Shown here one piece after another: positions 25,395-33,206 of a stretch of DNA of 41,802 nt; within the stretch, counting starts at the first letter, position 1, and the number at the start of each line of letters is the position of its first letter. Origin of the DNA: Desulfarculales bacterium (GTDB lineage: Bacteria; Desulfobacterota; Desulfarculia; Desulfarculales; Desulfarculaceae); the NCBI GenBank assembly GCA_031267815.1, contig JAIRYI010000065.1, positions 1 through 41,802 of the forward strand, written 5' to 3'. The notes beneath the pieces were generated by a model. It was given only the letters and a program-made list of their open reading frames with translations. It was not told the origin of the DNA and did not search any database. The translations under genes were made by a program, and so were the position numbers.

Positions 25395-25601
25395 AAATTT
25401 TCAATAAATCTTTTTAACCCGGCCAGCAACGGCGATTTGCTGGAATACGATGTCAAACTAAAGGCGGGCCTGGACGACTGCAACCAGGACAAAGCCAGGT
25501 TGAGAGAGTTTTATGCCGGAAAACCGCTAAAAAACGGCAAAACCCCGAAATGCGCATTCGGGGTCCGCTTTGATAACTTGCTGTTATCTTTATTCTTTTA
25601 G
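25395..25601 (+). pseudogene. Phage Rz/spanin-like C-terminal fossil (tentative)
   Basis: An open frame without any start codon reads PASNGDLLEYDVKLKAGLDD and then CNQDKARLREFYAG at 25419-25520. The DCNQDKARLR segment resembles the short Cys-containing ends of phage lysis (Rz-type) accessory proteins. After that the frame runs into the tRNA terminator and is meaningless. It lies directly next to tRNA-Asn, a usual phage integration target. The call rests on my reading of a short segment only. Confidence 0.3.
25529..25563 (-). terminator. Intrinsic terminator after tRNA-Asn
   Basis: CCCCGAA/TTCGGGG hairpin (25543-25563, 7-base loop), followed on the minus strand by TTTTGCCGTTTTTT. Confidence 0.7.
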
Positions 25602-25677
<76 letters not shown>

Positions 25678-25690
25678 GTAGATTTAGAAC

Positions 25691-25719
25691 ACATTACCAT
25701 GTTTGTAAAAGTTAGTCAA
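25691..25719 (-). promoter_or_regulatory. Promoter of tRNA-Asn
   Basis: On the minus strand the -35 TTGACT (25719-25714) overlaps the stop codon of the preceding gene. A 17-base spacer leads to TAATGT (25696-25691) with an extended -10 TGG just before it. Confidence 0.55.
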
Positions 25720-26321
25720 GAGATAAAGGCGGCTTTCCGGCCCAGGGCGAAAGCCAGCAGGCTGAGAACCAGGAGGCTTATGCCCATGAAGAGCAGAGAC
25801 ATCCTGGTGCCCACATTGGCAAGCAGATAAAAAGAGGTGCCCAAAGTTCCCAGGATGCTGCCGCAGGTGGAGACGGCGTACAGAGTGCCGGCTTCCCGGC
25901 CCACATGCCGTACTTGTTTGACCAACAGCTGCACCAGATAAGGAGAAACCATGCCCAAAAACAAAGAAGGCAGGGTAAAGAGGACCAGGCAGGCTGAGAG
26001 CGGCCCTGCCTGGGGCCCCAGATCCCATTCAAAGATAACATCCAGCAGGGGCCGGTAAAACCAGGGGCTCAAGGTGATGAACAGGGCGGGAATAAAGATG
26101 ATGAGGCTTAAGCCGTTGAAAGTGTTATGGCGGTCGGCCCAAAGGCCGCCCAGAAAATACCCTCCGGCCAGACCCAGCATGAACACGCTGATCAGGCTGC
26201 CCCAGACGTAGATGCTGCTGCCGAAATAGGGGGTGAGCATGCGCGAACCCAAAAGTTCAAACCCCATGATAAAGGCGCCGCAGAAAAAGGAGAGGAAATA
26301 GAGAGGGCTTTTGCTGATCAT
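25716..26321 (-). CDS. Integral membrane protein, N-terminal half of a fused spermidine-synthase-like protein
   Basis: About 201 residues from ATG 26321. A TTG eleven codons upstream (26354) is possible, but neither start has a good ribosome binding site. Six or so membrane segments are visible. The opening LYFLSFFCGAFIMGFELLGSRMLTPYFGSSIYVWGSLI is the hallmark of the membrane portion of fused MFS/spermidine-synthase homologues. In those proteins this part precedes the synthase domain on one chain. Here it is separate and lies downstream of its synthase partner, 39 bases after it. Transport or membrane anchoring of the partner is the likely role. It is the last gene of an eight-gene minus-strand run. 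Confidence 0.75.
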   Translation of the reverse strand: MISKSPLYFLSFFCGAFIMGFELLGSRMLTPYFGSSIYVWGSLISVFMLGLAGGYFLGGLWADRHNTFNGLSLIIFIPALFITLSPWFYRPLLDVIFEWDLGPQAGPLSACLVLFTLPSLFLGMVSPYLVQLLVKQVRHVGREAGTLYAVSTCGSILGTLGTSFYLLANVGTRMSLLFMGISLLVLSLLAFALGRKAAFIS

Positions 26322-26360
26322 AACCTTATCTTCAGCATGTTTAATGTTTTTCAAGATCGG

Positions 26361-27245
26361 CTATTGATAGCGCAGCACATCCACCGGGGCGAAGTCGTCG
26401 GACAGGATCGGCTCGCCGGTGCGGGGGACCGGGGTAAATTCACTTTTGACAATGCCGGTCAGATCCAGGGTTCCCGAAGGCACGGGCACGGCCTTGGCTT
26501 TGCCGGCCAGCTGGCTGCGGCTTATGTTTTTTTCCGGTTTGGTGACGACAAAAATATAGTTGCCGGTATTTTTGGCCTGGAACAGATAGAGCAGTCCGAA
26601 CACTTCCTGATAAGTATTGATCTGAGCGTTAAAATAACGGTTGATACTGGCGCTCCACACATTGCTGGCCAGCACTCCGCCTGGGTTGAGTTTTTCCCGG
26701 GCAAGAGAAAGAAATTCCTGGGTGGTCAGATGAAAGGGTACCGAGGCGTCGTTATAGGCGTCCAGGAAGATAAAATCATAACTGTAAGGGGCGGTGCGCA
26801 GAAATACCCGGCCGTCTTTGATTATTTCCCGCATAAGCGCGTCAGGGCGGAACTCGAAATATTCCTTGGCCACTCTGATTACATCCGGGTCTATTTCCAC
26901 CAGATCCATGACGGCATGGGGGTAGATAAGGCGCATGTAGGCGGGAATGGAGCCAGCCCCCACCCCGATGAAGAGCATGCGCTCTGGCTCTCTTTCCAGA
27001 AAGCTCAAGGCCGCCATCGCGGTTTTGGTGTAGGCGAAAGTAAGAATTTCCGGGTGTCCGGGCACTACCGCGCTTTGATCTCCCCGGGCGCGGTTGAAGG
27101 CAAGAAAACGCTTGCCTTGATCGTCTTCGCGCACCACGATGTGATGATAAAGGGAATCGGTCTCATAAATTATTTTCGCCGCGGCCGGTTGTGTAGCCAT
27201 ACCTGTACCCAATAAAATAAAAATAACAAGTAAAAATTTTTTCAT
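26361..27245 (-). CDS. Spermidine-synthase-like (SpeE fold) protein with N-terminal signal sequence
   Basis: 294 residues with a Rossmann nucleotide site: LFIGVGAGSIPAYM (about 90-103), acidic VEIDPDVI after strand 2, and FLDAYND in the catalytic loop. Genuine aminopropyltransferases usually carry D-x-x-D there; here the second Asp is Asn (DAYN), so spermidine synthesis is doubtful. The N-terminus (MKKFLLVIFILLGTGMATQPAAA) reads as a cleavable signal or single membrane anchor. That is unusual for an enzyme using decarboxylated SAM. It is coupled to the membrane partner downstream. A role in polyamine-like modification or sensing is speculative. Confidence 0.75.
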   Translation of the reverse strand: MKKFLLVIFILLGTGMATQPAAAKIIYETDSLYHHIVVREDDQGKRFLAFNRARGDQSAVVPGHPEILTFAYTKTAMAALSFLEREPERMLFIGVGAGSIPAYMRLIYPHAVMDLVEIDPDVIRVAKEYFEFRPDALMREIIKDGRVFLRTAPYSYDFIFLDAYNDASVPFHLTTQEFLSLAREKLNPGGVLASNVWSASINRYFNAQINTYQEVFGLLYLFQAKNTGNYIFVVTKPEKNISRSQLAGKAKAVPVPSGTLDLTGIVKSEFTPVPRTGEPILSDDFAPVDVLRYQ

Positions 27246-27248
27246 GCT

Positions 27249-28607
27249 TCAGTTTCGCAGCGCGCCAATGGGGGCGGGCATGCGCCCGCCTCTGCCGACA
27301 AAGTTCGAACCGCTGAAGCGGCTGACCCTCATCACCGGGGCCTTGCCCAGCAGACCGCCGAAATCCACACAGTCGCCCGGCTGACGGCCCGGAGCGGGAA
27401 TAACCCTCACCCCGGTAGTCTTGTTGTTGACCATGCCAATGGCCAGTTCATCGGCAATTATGCCGGCCAGGGCATGGGCCGGAGTGTCTCCGGGAACCGC
27501 GAACATATCCAGGCCCACCGAGCATACCGCGGTCATGGCCTCAAGTTTTTCCAGGCTTAAAGCGCCGCATTCCACCGCCTCGATCATGGCCGTGTCCTCG
27601 CTCACCGGGATGAAAGTGCCGGACAGCCCGCCCACATTGCCGCTGGCAAAAGCGCCTCCCCGCTTGACCGCGTCGATGAGCAGAGCCAGGGCGGCGGTGG
27701 TGCCGGGCGCGCCTGGCCGCTCCAGGCCCATGCCGTGCAGAATCATGCCTACCGAATCGCCGATGGCGGTGGTGGGCGCCAGGCTGATATCCACCACCCC
27801 AAAACTGACTCCCAGGAGAGAGGCCAGCTTCCGCCCCACCATCTCTCCGGCTCTGGTTATTTTAAACACGGTGCGGCGGATGATTTCGCTCAACATGGTC
27901 AGATCGCAGTCAGGATATTTATCCACCACCGCCCGCACCACCCCCGGCCCGCTTATGCCCACGTTGAGGCAGGCGTCAGCCTCTCCCGGGCCGTGAAAAG
28001 CCCCGGCCATGAAGGGATTGTCTTCCGGGGCGTTGGCAAAGGCCACAAACTTGGCGCAAGCCAGCGCGTCGGGGCTGGCGGCGGCCATTTCCTTGAGCAG
28101 GCGCGCCACCTGGTTGACCGCGTCCATATTCATGCCCGCGCTGGTGCTGGCCAGATTGGCAAAAGCGCACAGACGCTGGGTCCGGCTCAAGGCTTCCGGC
28201 AAAGATTCCAAAAGGCGTCTGTCCGCCTGAGTGGAAGCCTTGTGCATCAAAGCGCCGAAACCGCCCACAAAGTCCACGTCCGCGGCCAGAGCGGCCCGGT
28301 TAATGGCCTGGGCCAGCAAAAGAGGCGCCTGGGGTGAAGGGCAGGGTTCGATCAGCCAGGCGGCGGGGGTGATGGAAATGCGCTTGTTTATTATAGGCAC
28401 TCCCAACTCGCCGCTCACCGCCTGCGCCTGCCTGACCAGCCTGGTTCCCAGCCTGGTCAGGCGCTCTTCCACCGCGGCGCACATTTTTTCCGCCTCAGGG
28501 TGAATGAGATCTTTTAAATTTACTCCCAAAGTCACCGCGCGGATATCAAAGTTGTGGAACAGAATCATTCCCGCGGTTTCGTAAGCCTCTTCCACTCCAA
28601 TGCTCAT
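27249..28607 (-). CDS. UPF0210 / PFL-like family protein (DUF711)
   Basis: 452 residues. The family is recognised from IRAVTLGVNLKDLIHP, STSAGMNMDAV, GGLSGTFIPVSEDTAMIEAV and the C-terminal DCVDFGGLLGKAPVM. Structures of this family resemble pyruvate-formate-lyase-type barrels, but no glycyl-radical loop is visible and no activity is established. It is cytoplasmic. The ACT-domain gene precedes it by 4 bases, and the same ACT-UPF0210 pairing occurs in streptococci and other bacteria. The two proteins probably act together, with the ACT protein sensing a small ligand. Confidence 0.88.
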   Translation of the reverse strand: MSIGVEEAYETAGMILFHNFDIRAVTLGVNLKDLIHPEAEKMCAAVEERLTRLGTRLVRQAQAVSGELGVPIINKRISITPAAWLIEPCPSPQAPLLLAQAINRAALAADVDFVGGFGALMHKASTQADRRLLESLPEALSRTQRLCAFANLASTSAGMNMDAVNQVARLLKEMAAASPDALACAKFVAFANAPEDNPFMAGAFHGPGEADACLNVGISGPGVVRAVVDKYPDCDLTMLSEIIRRTVFKITRAGEMVGRKLASLLGVSFGVVDISLAPTTAIGDSVGMILHGMGLERPGAPGTTAALALLIDAVKRGGAFASGNVGGLSGTFIPVSEDTAMIEAVECGALSLEKLEAMTAVCSVGLDMFAVPGDTPAHALAGIIADELAIGMVNNKTTGVRVIPAPGRQPGDCVDFGGLLGKAPVMRVSRFSGSNFVGRGGRMPAPIGALRN

Positions 28608-28611
28608 ATCT

Positions 28612-28884
28612 TCACACCCTGTGCATGGCCTTGAGTACGGCCTCGCTATGCACCATTACCTTGAGACCCATTTCCCGGCCCAATTCTTCCAGTTCCCGGC
28701 GCACCAGGGCGGGAGAAGAGGAACTCTGACTGATATCGGCCAGCAGAGTCATGACGAAAATTCCGTCCATGACCTTTTGCTGCACATCTTCAATATTGAT
28801 ATTATGGGCGAACAAATGGCCGCTGAAGCGGGCGATGATGCCCACCCGGTCTGTGCCCACTACCACCACCACTATTTTTTCCAT
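28612..28884 (-). CDS. Stand-alone ACT-domain protein (UPF0237)
   Basis: 90 residues from ATG 28884 (MEKIVVVVVGTDRVGIIARF). The frame continues 23 codons further up inside nth, but that extension does not resemble the family. One ACT domain occupies about 1-70, with the GTDRVGIIA ligand loop. A C-terminal helix follows. ACT domains bind amino acids or related ligands, usually as dimers. It overlaps the end of nth by 13 bases and leads directly into the UPF0210 gene, implying translational coupling of all three. Confidence 0.85.
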   Translation of the reverse strand: MEKIVVVVVGTDRVGIIARFSGHLFAHNINIEDVQQKVMDGIFVMTLLADISQSSSSPALVRRELEELGREMGLKVMVHSEAVLKAMHRV

Positions 28885-29528
28885 GGCGCGTTTCCCATTT
28901 CTCCTCCCGCCTCTCCCTGCTGGCAGCAATCGTTTAAGCCGCAGCGGGGACACTCGGGTTGGCGGGCCTTACATATTTCCCGGCCGTGACAAATCATCTG
29001 ATGCGAGAATTCGGTCCAGTCCTTTTCAGGAACCAGAGCCATGAGATCCCGCTCCACTTTCTCCGGGTCGCTCCAGGCGCTCAGCCCCAGACGCCGGCTC
29101 ACCCGGCCCACATGGGTATCCACGGTTATGCCCGGTATGGCAAAAGCGTTGCCCAACACCACATTGGCGGTCTTGCGCCCCACTCCGGGCAGTTTGATCA
29201 ATTCCTCCAGCTGATTGGGCACCTGACCGTCATAATCCCGCTCAATCATCCGGGCCGCGCCGATAATGGCCCGGGCCTTGTTTTGGAAAAATCCGGCGGA
29301 TTTTATTATCTCCATCATTTCTTCCCGGTCAGCGCGGGCAGCGGCTGGGGGATCGGGATAGCGGGCAAACAAAACCGGAGTTATCCGGTTCACCCTTTGG
29401 TCGGTGCATTGCGCCGACAGGATAGTGGCGGCCAAGAGCTGCCAGGGGCCGGCAAAGTCAAGACCGCAACCCGCCTGGGGGTACATATTTTTCAGGCCGC
29501 GCAAAATCGCCCCGATTTTATTGGGCAA
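28872..29528 (-). CDS. nth: Endonuclease III (DNA glycosylase/AP lyase)
   Basis: Removes oxidised pyrimidines and cleaves AP sites. The 218 residues carry the helix-hairpin-helix KLPGVGRKTANVVL with catalytic K119, catalytic D137 in VDTHVGRVS, and the [4Fe-4S] set C186-x6-C193-x2-C196-x5-C202 in the same spacing as E. coli Nth. The start overlaps the cyclophilin stop by 11 bases. A short extra tail follows the cluster. Confidence 0.95.
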   Translation of the reverse strand: MPNKIGAILRGLKNMYPQAGCGLDFAGPWQLLAATILSAQCTDQRVNRITPVLFARYPDPPAAARADREEMMEIIKSAGFFQNKARAIIGAARMIERDYDGQVPNQLEELIKLPGVGRKTANVVLGNAFAIPGITVDTHVGRVSRRLGLSAWSDPEKVERDLMALVPEKDWTEFSHQMICHGREICKARQPECPRCGLNDCCQQGEAGGEMGNAPWKK

Positions 29529-30009
29529 GCCGCGCAGCCTTTATAATTTCCACCGCGGATACCGGGACGTCATCGTGCCCCTGGCGGGAAGCCGTAGCCA
29601 CCGCCTTGATTTTATTGACCACATTATGCCCTTTGCTCACCTTGCCGAATACCGCGTAACCCCATCCGTCCTGACCGGGGTGATCGAGAAAAGAGTTATT
29701 TTTGACATTGATGAAAAACTGGTTGGAGGCGCTGTGAGGATCTTCGCCCCGGGCCATGGCCACGGTGTAGGCCAGATTTTTAAGCCCGTTGCCGGCTTCA
29801 TTGGCAATAGGGCTGTTGGCGTTTCTAAGACGCATATCTTTATCCATCCCTCCGCCCTGAATCATAAATCCGTTGATTATCCGGTGAAAAACAGTGCCGT
29901 CATAAGCGCCGGAATCGACATAGGCCAGAAAATTTTCCACTGTTTGCGGGGCTTTTTCGGGGTAAAGCTCAATAATAATATCCCCCATGCTTGTTTCCAG
30001 CTTGACCAT
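29518..30009 (-). CDS. Cyclophilin-type peptidyl-prolyl cis-trans isomerase
   Basis: 163 residues without a signal peptide, so a cytoplasmic PpiB-like enzyme. Core motif TVFHRIINGFMIQGGG (39-54) contains catalytic R43, F48 and Q51. The SASNQFFINVKNN and YAVFGKV strands are present. GAGGAG lies about 9 bases before the start. The 45-base gap to serA is the largest in this operon. Confidence 0.93.
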   Translation of the reverse strand: MVKLETSMGDIIIELYPEKAPQTVENFLAYVDSGAYDGTVFHRIINGFMIQGGGMDKDMRLRNANSPIANEAGNGLKNLAYTVAMARGEDPHSASNQFFINVKNNSFLDHPGQDGWGYAVFGKVSKGHNVVNKIKAVATASRQGHDDVPVSAVEIIKAARLAQ

Positions 30010-30054
30010 TTCTTCAGCTCCTCATTGCTCCGGGCGCCGGCAAAGGCCCACGGT

Positions 30055-30996
30055 TTATAAATTAACCACAAATTGGTTATGCCCGGTTTTCAGAAACTCG
30101 CTCATCTGCCGCGCCACCGCCGCCGCCACATTGACCTGGGATTCACTGGTGTCCGCGCCCAGATGGGGAGTGCAGGCTATGTTCTCCAGGCGCAAAAGAG
30201 GGGAAGAAGGACTGAGAGGCTCCTCGGCATAGACGTCCAGGGCCGCGCCCGCTATGATCCCCTTCTCCACCGCTTCCGCCAAGGCCTGTTCATCCACAAT
30301 GCCCCCGCGGGCGCAGTTGATAAGATAAGCGCTTTTTTTCATCCTGGACAAAGTTTCGGCGTTGAATAAATTGACCGTTTCCTTGCTTCGGGGGGCATGG
30401 ACGGAGATATAATCCGCCTGAGCCAGAATATCGGCAAACCCGGCCGGCTCCACTCCCCTCTCCCGAATCTGTTCCGCGCTCAGGAAGGGATCCGCGCCTA
30501 TTACCCGCATTTTAACCCCGCCCGCCAGTTCCGCTAAAATACGGCCGATGTTGCCTATACCCACTATGCCCAGCGTTTTGCCTTTAACTTCTTGTCCTTG
30601 CAGGATTTTTTTATCCCAGCGCCCGGCCTTCATGCTGGCGTCGGCTTTACAGAGATGCCGGCTTAAGGCGAAAATATAGGCAAGGGCCAGTTCCGCGGCG
30701 GCATTGCTGTTCTGGCCGGGAGTATTCATAACCGCCACTGAGCGGGCGGTGCAGGCGGGAATATCCACATTGTCCAGGCCGGCCCCGGCCCGGCCCACCA
30801 CCTTGAGTTTATCCGCGTGGCTGAGCAGATCCCGGGTCACTTTGGTGGCGCTGCGGATAACCAGGCCCTCCACTCCGCCCAGAGCCTGGGCCAAATCCTG
30901 GGGGCTTATGCTTTTATACACTTCCAGGGCAAACCCTTCTTTTTGGAATATCGCTATGCCGTCGGCGTGGAGCGAATCGGCGATCAGTATTTTCAC
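30055..30996 (-). CDS. serA: D-3-phosphoglycerate dehydrogenase, short form without ACT domain
   Basis: Oxidises 3-phosphoglycerate to 3-phosphohydroxypyruvate with NAD, the first step of serine synthesis. The 313 residues end right after the catalytic domains. NAD motif GIGNIG is at 146-151; catalytic R230, E259 (AEEP) and H278 (TPHLGA) are all present. The regulatory ACT and ASB domains of the long forms are absent, so classical serine feedback through that domain is not expected. Other 2-hydroxyacid dehydrogenase roles are possible, but the class V aminotransferase 2 bases upstream supports serine synthesis. Confidence 0.85.
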   Translation of the reverse strand: MKILIADSLHADGIAIFQKEGFALEVYKSISPQDLAQALGGVEGLVIRSATKVTRDLLSHADKLKVVGRAGAGLDNVDIPACTARSVAVMNTPGQNSNAAAELALAYIFALSRHLCKADASMKAGRWDKKILQGQEVKGKTLGIVGIGNIGRILAELAGGVKMRVIGADPFLSAEQIRERGVEPAGFADILAQADYISVHAPRSKETVNLFNAETLSRMKKSAYLINCARGGIVDEQALAEAVEKGIIAGAALDVYAEEPLSPSSPLLRLENIACTPHLGADTSESQVNVAAAVARQMSEFLKTGHNQFVVNL

Positions 30997-30998
30997 TT

Positions 30999-32138
30999 TT
31001 AGTCTTCTCCAAATACTTGTTGGGCCGCGGCAACGCCGGAACCCATGTTGAAGTCATACCCCAGGCCGTGCAGAGCCATTTCAATGGCGCTGACCGCCTG
31101 CAGAGTGTCGAATTCGGTGATATAACCCATATGGGCCACCCGGAATATCCTGCCCTTGGCCTCGTCCTGGCCTCCGGCGATAAAAATGCCGTATTTGCCG
31201 CGCAGCCATTTGACCACCGCTTCCCCGTCGATGCCGGAGGGGCATTCCACCGCGGTGAGCGCCGGAGAGGGGTTTTGCCGGGCATAGGATTTAAGGCCCC
31301 ATGCCTCCATGGCCGCGCCAAAAGCGCGGGCCCGCAGGGCGGTTTCGGCATAGACCTTATCCATGCCATATTCCCGCAGCATCTCAAAGACGTCGATGAG
31401 GCCGAAAAACATGCTCACCGCCGAGGTGAAGGCCCCTTTGTTTTCCCTCTGATTCTTAATTTCCTTATCCCAGGAAAAATAAAATTTGGGCAGGCGGGAC
31501 TCCTTCATGACCGGCAGGGCGCGGGGGCCTATGCCCACAAAGGCCAAACCGGGAGGCAGCATAAGGGCTTTTTGCGATCCGCCCACCATGACGTCAATTC
31601 CCCAGGCGTCCATGGGCAGGCGGGTGGCGGCCAGGCAGCTCACCGCGTCCACCACCAGCAGGGCATTGCTTTTACGGCACACTCGGGCTAACTCCTCCAC
31701 CGGGTGTTCAACTCCGGTGGAGGTCTCCAGGGCCTGGACATAGACCGCCTTTATGGAGGGATCCTGAGCCAGCAGCGCCGCCGCCTGGGCCGGATCCGCC
31801 GCGTAACCCCAGGGGACTTTTATTTCCAGGGGCTGACAGCCATAGGCGCGCAGCAGGCTGCCCCAGCGTTCTCCGAATTTACCGCCGTTTACAAATATGG
31901 CTTTGTCGCCGGGAGAGAGCAGGTTGACCACCGCGCTTTCCATGGCGCCGGTGCCGCTGCTGCTGTAAACCAGGACTTCACTTTTAGTTTCGTAGACCAT
32001 TTTCAGACCGTCGCGCACTTTTTGAAAAATGCCGGCAAAGTCCGGAGCGCGGTGGTGGATCAAAGGCTGAGCCATTGCCAGCAGGACACGCTGAGGCACG
32101 GGAGTGGGGCCAGGAGACAATAAGGTGACTTTTTTCAT
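30999..32138 (-). CDS. Class V aminotransferase (alanine-glyoxylate/serine-pyruvate type; possible phosphoserine aminotransferase)
   Basis: 379 residues, PLP-dependent. Visible are LLSPGPTPVPQRV at the N-terminus, the phosphate-binding SSSGTGAMES (59-68), D164 in VVDAVSC and the Schiff-base lysine K190 in GGSQKALMLPPG. The family covers alanine-glyoxylate and serine-pyruvate aminotransferases. Tight linkage to serA (2 bases) suggests that it transaminates phosphohydroxypyruvate to phosphoserine in place of a classical SerC; that is inference. It is the first gene of the run to 25716. No convincing promoter or strong Shine-Dalgarno is visible upstream. Confidence 0.85.
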   Translation of the reverse strand: MKKVTLLSPGPTPVPQRVLLAMAQPLIHHRAPDFAGIFQKVRDGLKMVYETKSEVLVYSSSGTGAMESAVVNLLSPGDKAIFVNGGKFGERWGSLLRAYGCQPLEIKVPWGYAADPAQAAALLAQDPSIKAVYVQALETSTGVEHPVEELARVCRKSNALLVVDAVSCLAATRLPMDAWGIDVMVGGSQKALMLPPGLAFVGIGPRALPVMKESRLPKFYFSWDKEIKNQRENKGAFTSAVSMFFGLIDVFEMLREYGMDKVYAETALRARAFGAAMEAWGLKSYARQNPSPALTAVECPSGIDGEAVVKWLRGKYGIFIAGGQDEAKGRIFRVAHMGYITEFDTLQAVSAIEMALHGLGYDFNMGSGVAAAQQVFGED

Positions 32139-32289
32139 ATAGTAACATCCAGTTATGAAATTATGACCAGTAACCGGCCGGAGGCGGTCCGCCCCAGGCG
32201 TAAAAAAATTGCAAACCAGTCCATATTAATCGTTTTCGCCGGGTTTGGCAATAGGTTTGTGCGGAAAGGGCGCCGGGCCAAAGGCGGCG

Positions 32290-32481
32290 TCAAGATTCTC
32301 CCTTTTCCATTTTCGCCGCCAGTTCCGCCCCGCATTCCTGACAATAATAGGCATATTTATCGCCCTGGGGCAGGCACAGAAGCAGTTTAAGGCGCACCGG
32401 ACGGGCCTGGCGGCAAAAAGGACAGTACAGGCTGGCCACGCGAAGCTTGTCAAAAGTGGACTTGGCGGCGGATTCAGCCAT
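32290..32481 (-). CDS. Small zinc-ribbon protein
   Basis: 63 residues with two CxxC knuckles (C20-x2-C23 and C47-x2-C50) separated by a short beta-prone stretch, so a single zinc ribbon. The start overlaps the end of the preceding gene by 8 bases. Its function is unknown; it is the last gene of the pyrE operon. Nucleic-acid or protein binding is typical of such ribbons. Confidence 0.7.
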   Translation of the reverse strand: MAESAAKSTFDKLRVASLYCPFCRQARPVRLKLLLCLPQGDKYAYYCQECGAELAAKMEKGES

Positions 32482-32845
32482 TTCCGCCCGCGCCCGCTTT
32501 TTCTTTTCCGTCCGTCAGCCAGGCGTTCAGGCGGTCCCAGAAAGCAAAGACCAACTCTCTCTGTTCCTGATTGACCATCGCCAGGCAGGAGCAATGGAGG
32601 TTATTTTCCGCCCTCACCAGTAATTCCATCTTTAAAGCCGGGGGGCGCTCCTCCAGAAGCAGAGCCAGACAGTAAGGCCCGCAAGAAGCCAGATGTTCCC
32701 GCTGGAGCGGACTCAGCGCCCGCTGAGGCACAGGCCACCAGTAGGCGCCGGGTAAAAGGCCGGGACGGCAGGTTTGGCCCAGAAAAAGGCGCAGGCGCTC
32801 CCTCCGGTCAGGCTCAAGTTCATCTAACAGCAGCGAATACATCAT
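32474..32845 (-). CDS. Uncharacterised 123-residue protein
   Basis: I do not recognise a family. The protein is cytoplasmic, with no signal peptide, and rich in Leu, Arg and Glu. Four cysteines (in QTCRP, SCGPYC and HCSC) are spread over the middle, and a Gly-rich tail overlaps the zinc-ribbon gene. AAGGA lies about 13 bases before the ATG-ATG start. Position and overlaps make it a real gene of the pyrE operon. Confidence 0.6.
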   Translation of the reverse strand: MMYSLLLDELEPDRRERLRLFLGQTCRPGLLPGAYWWPVPQRALSPLQREHLASCGPYCLALLLEERPPALKMELLVRAENNLHCSCLAMVNQEQRELVFAFWDRLNAWLTDGKEKAGAGGNG

Positions 32846-32861
32846 AAATTAAGCGCAATCC

Positions 32862-33206
32862 TTAAGCGGAAGATTCCGGACGGCGCAGGCGGGCGCTCCG
32901 GTAGGCGCTCAACGCCCCGGCCAGGAGCAGAACCGCGTAAGCCGCGCCCAGAATCAGAAAAATCTCCAGCCCGCCGGCAGCCAGATATTGCTTTATGAGC
33001 AGCCAGCGCCCCGGCGCGGCGGGGGGGACCGCCAGGCCGGCCCGGTACAATTTGACCGCCAGCAGAGGCGCCGCGGTTAAAAACAGGATATTGCCCAGAG
33101 CAAAAAAGATTATCCCCCTGATTTTCTGTCCAAGCAGCAACTGGCCCAGACCGGGGAAAACAAGCCCGGCGGCGGCGATGAAGACCGGCTTGCGCCTAAC
33201 GCCCAT
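32862..33206 (-). CDS. Small integral membrane protein
   Basis: 114 residues with about three hydrophobic segments (AAAGLVFPGLGQLLLGQ, GIIFFALGNILFLTAAPLLAV, IFLILGAAYAVLLLAGALSAY). The first carries the PGLGQL-G motif seen in small TM2/DUF5683-like membrane proteins. It overlaps pyrE by 11 bases, so it is translated with it. The function is unknown. Confidence 0.65.
   Translation of the reverse strand: MGVRRKPVFIAAAGLVFPGLGQLLLGQKIRGIIFFALGNILFLTAAPLLAVKLYRAGLAVPPAAPGRWLLIKQYLAAGGLEIFLILGAAYAVLLLAGALSAYRSARLRRPESSA

Noticed and set aside
26361-27245. Calling the gene speE
   Set aside because: The signal sequence and the DAYN loop argue against a standard spermidine synthase.
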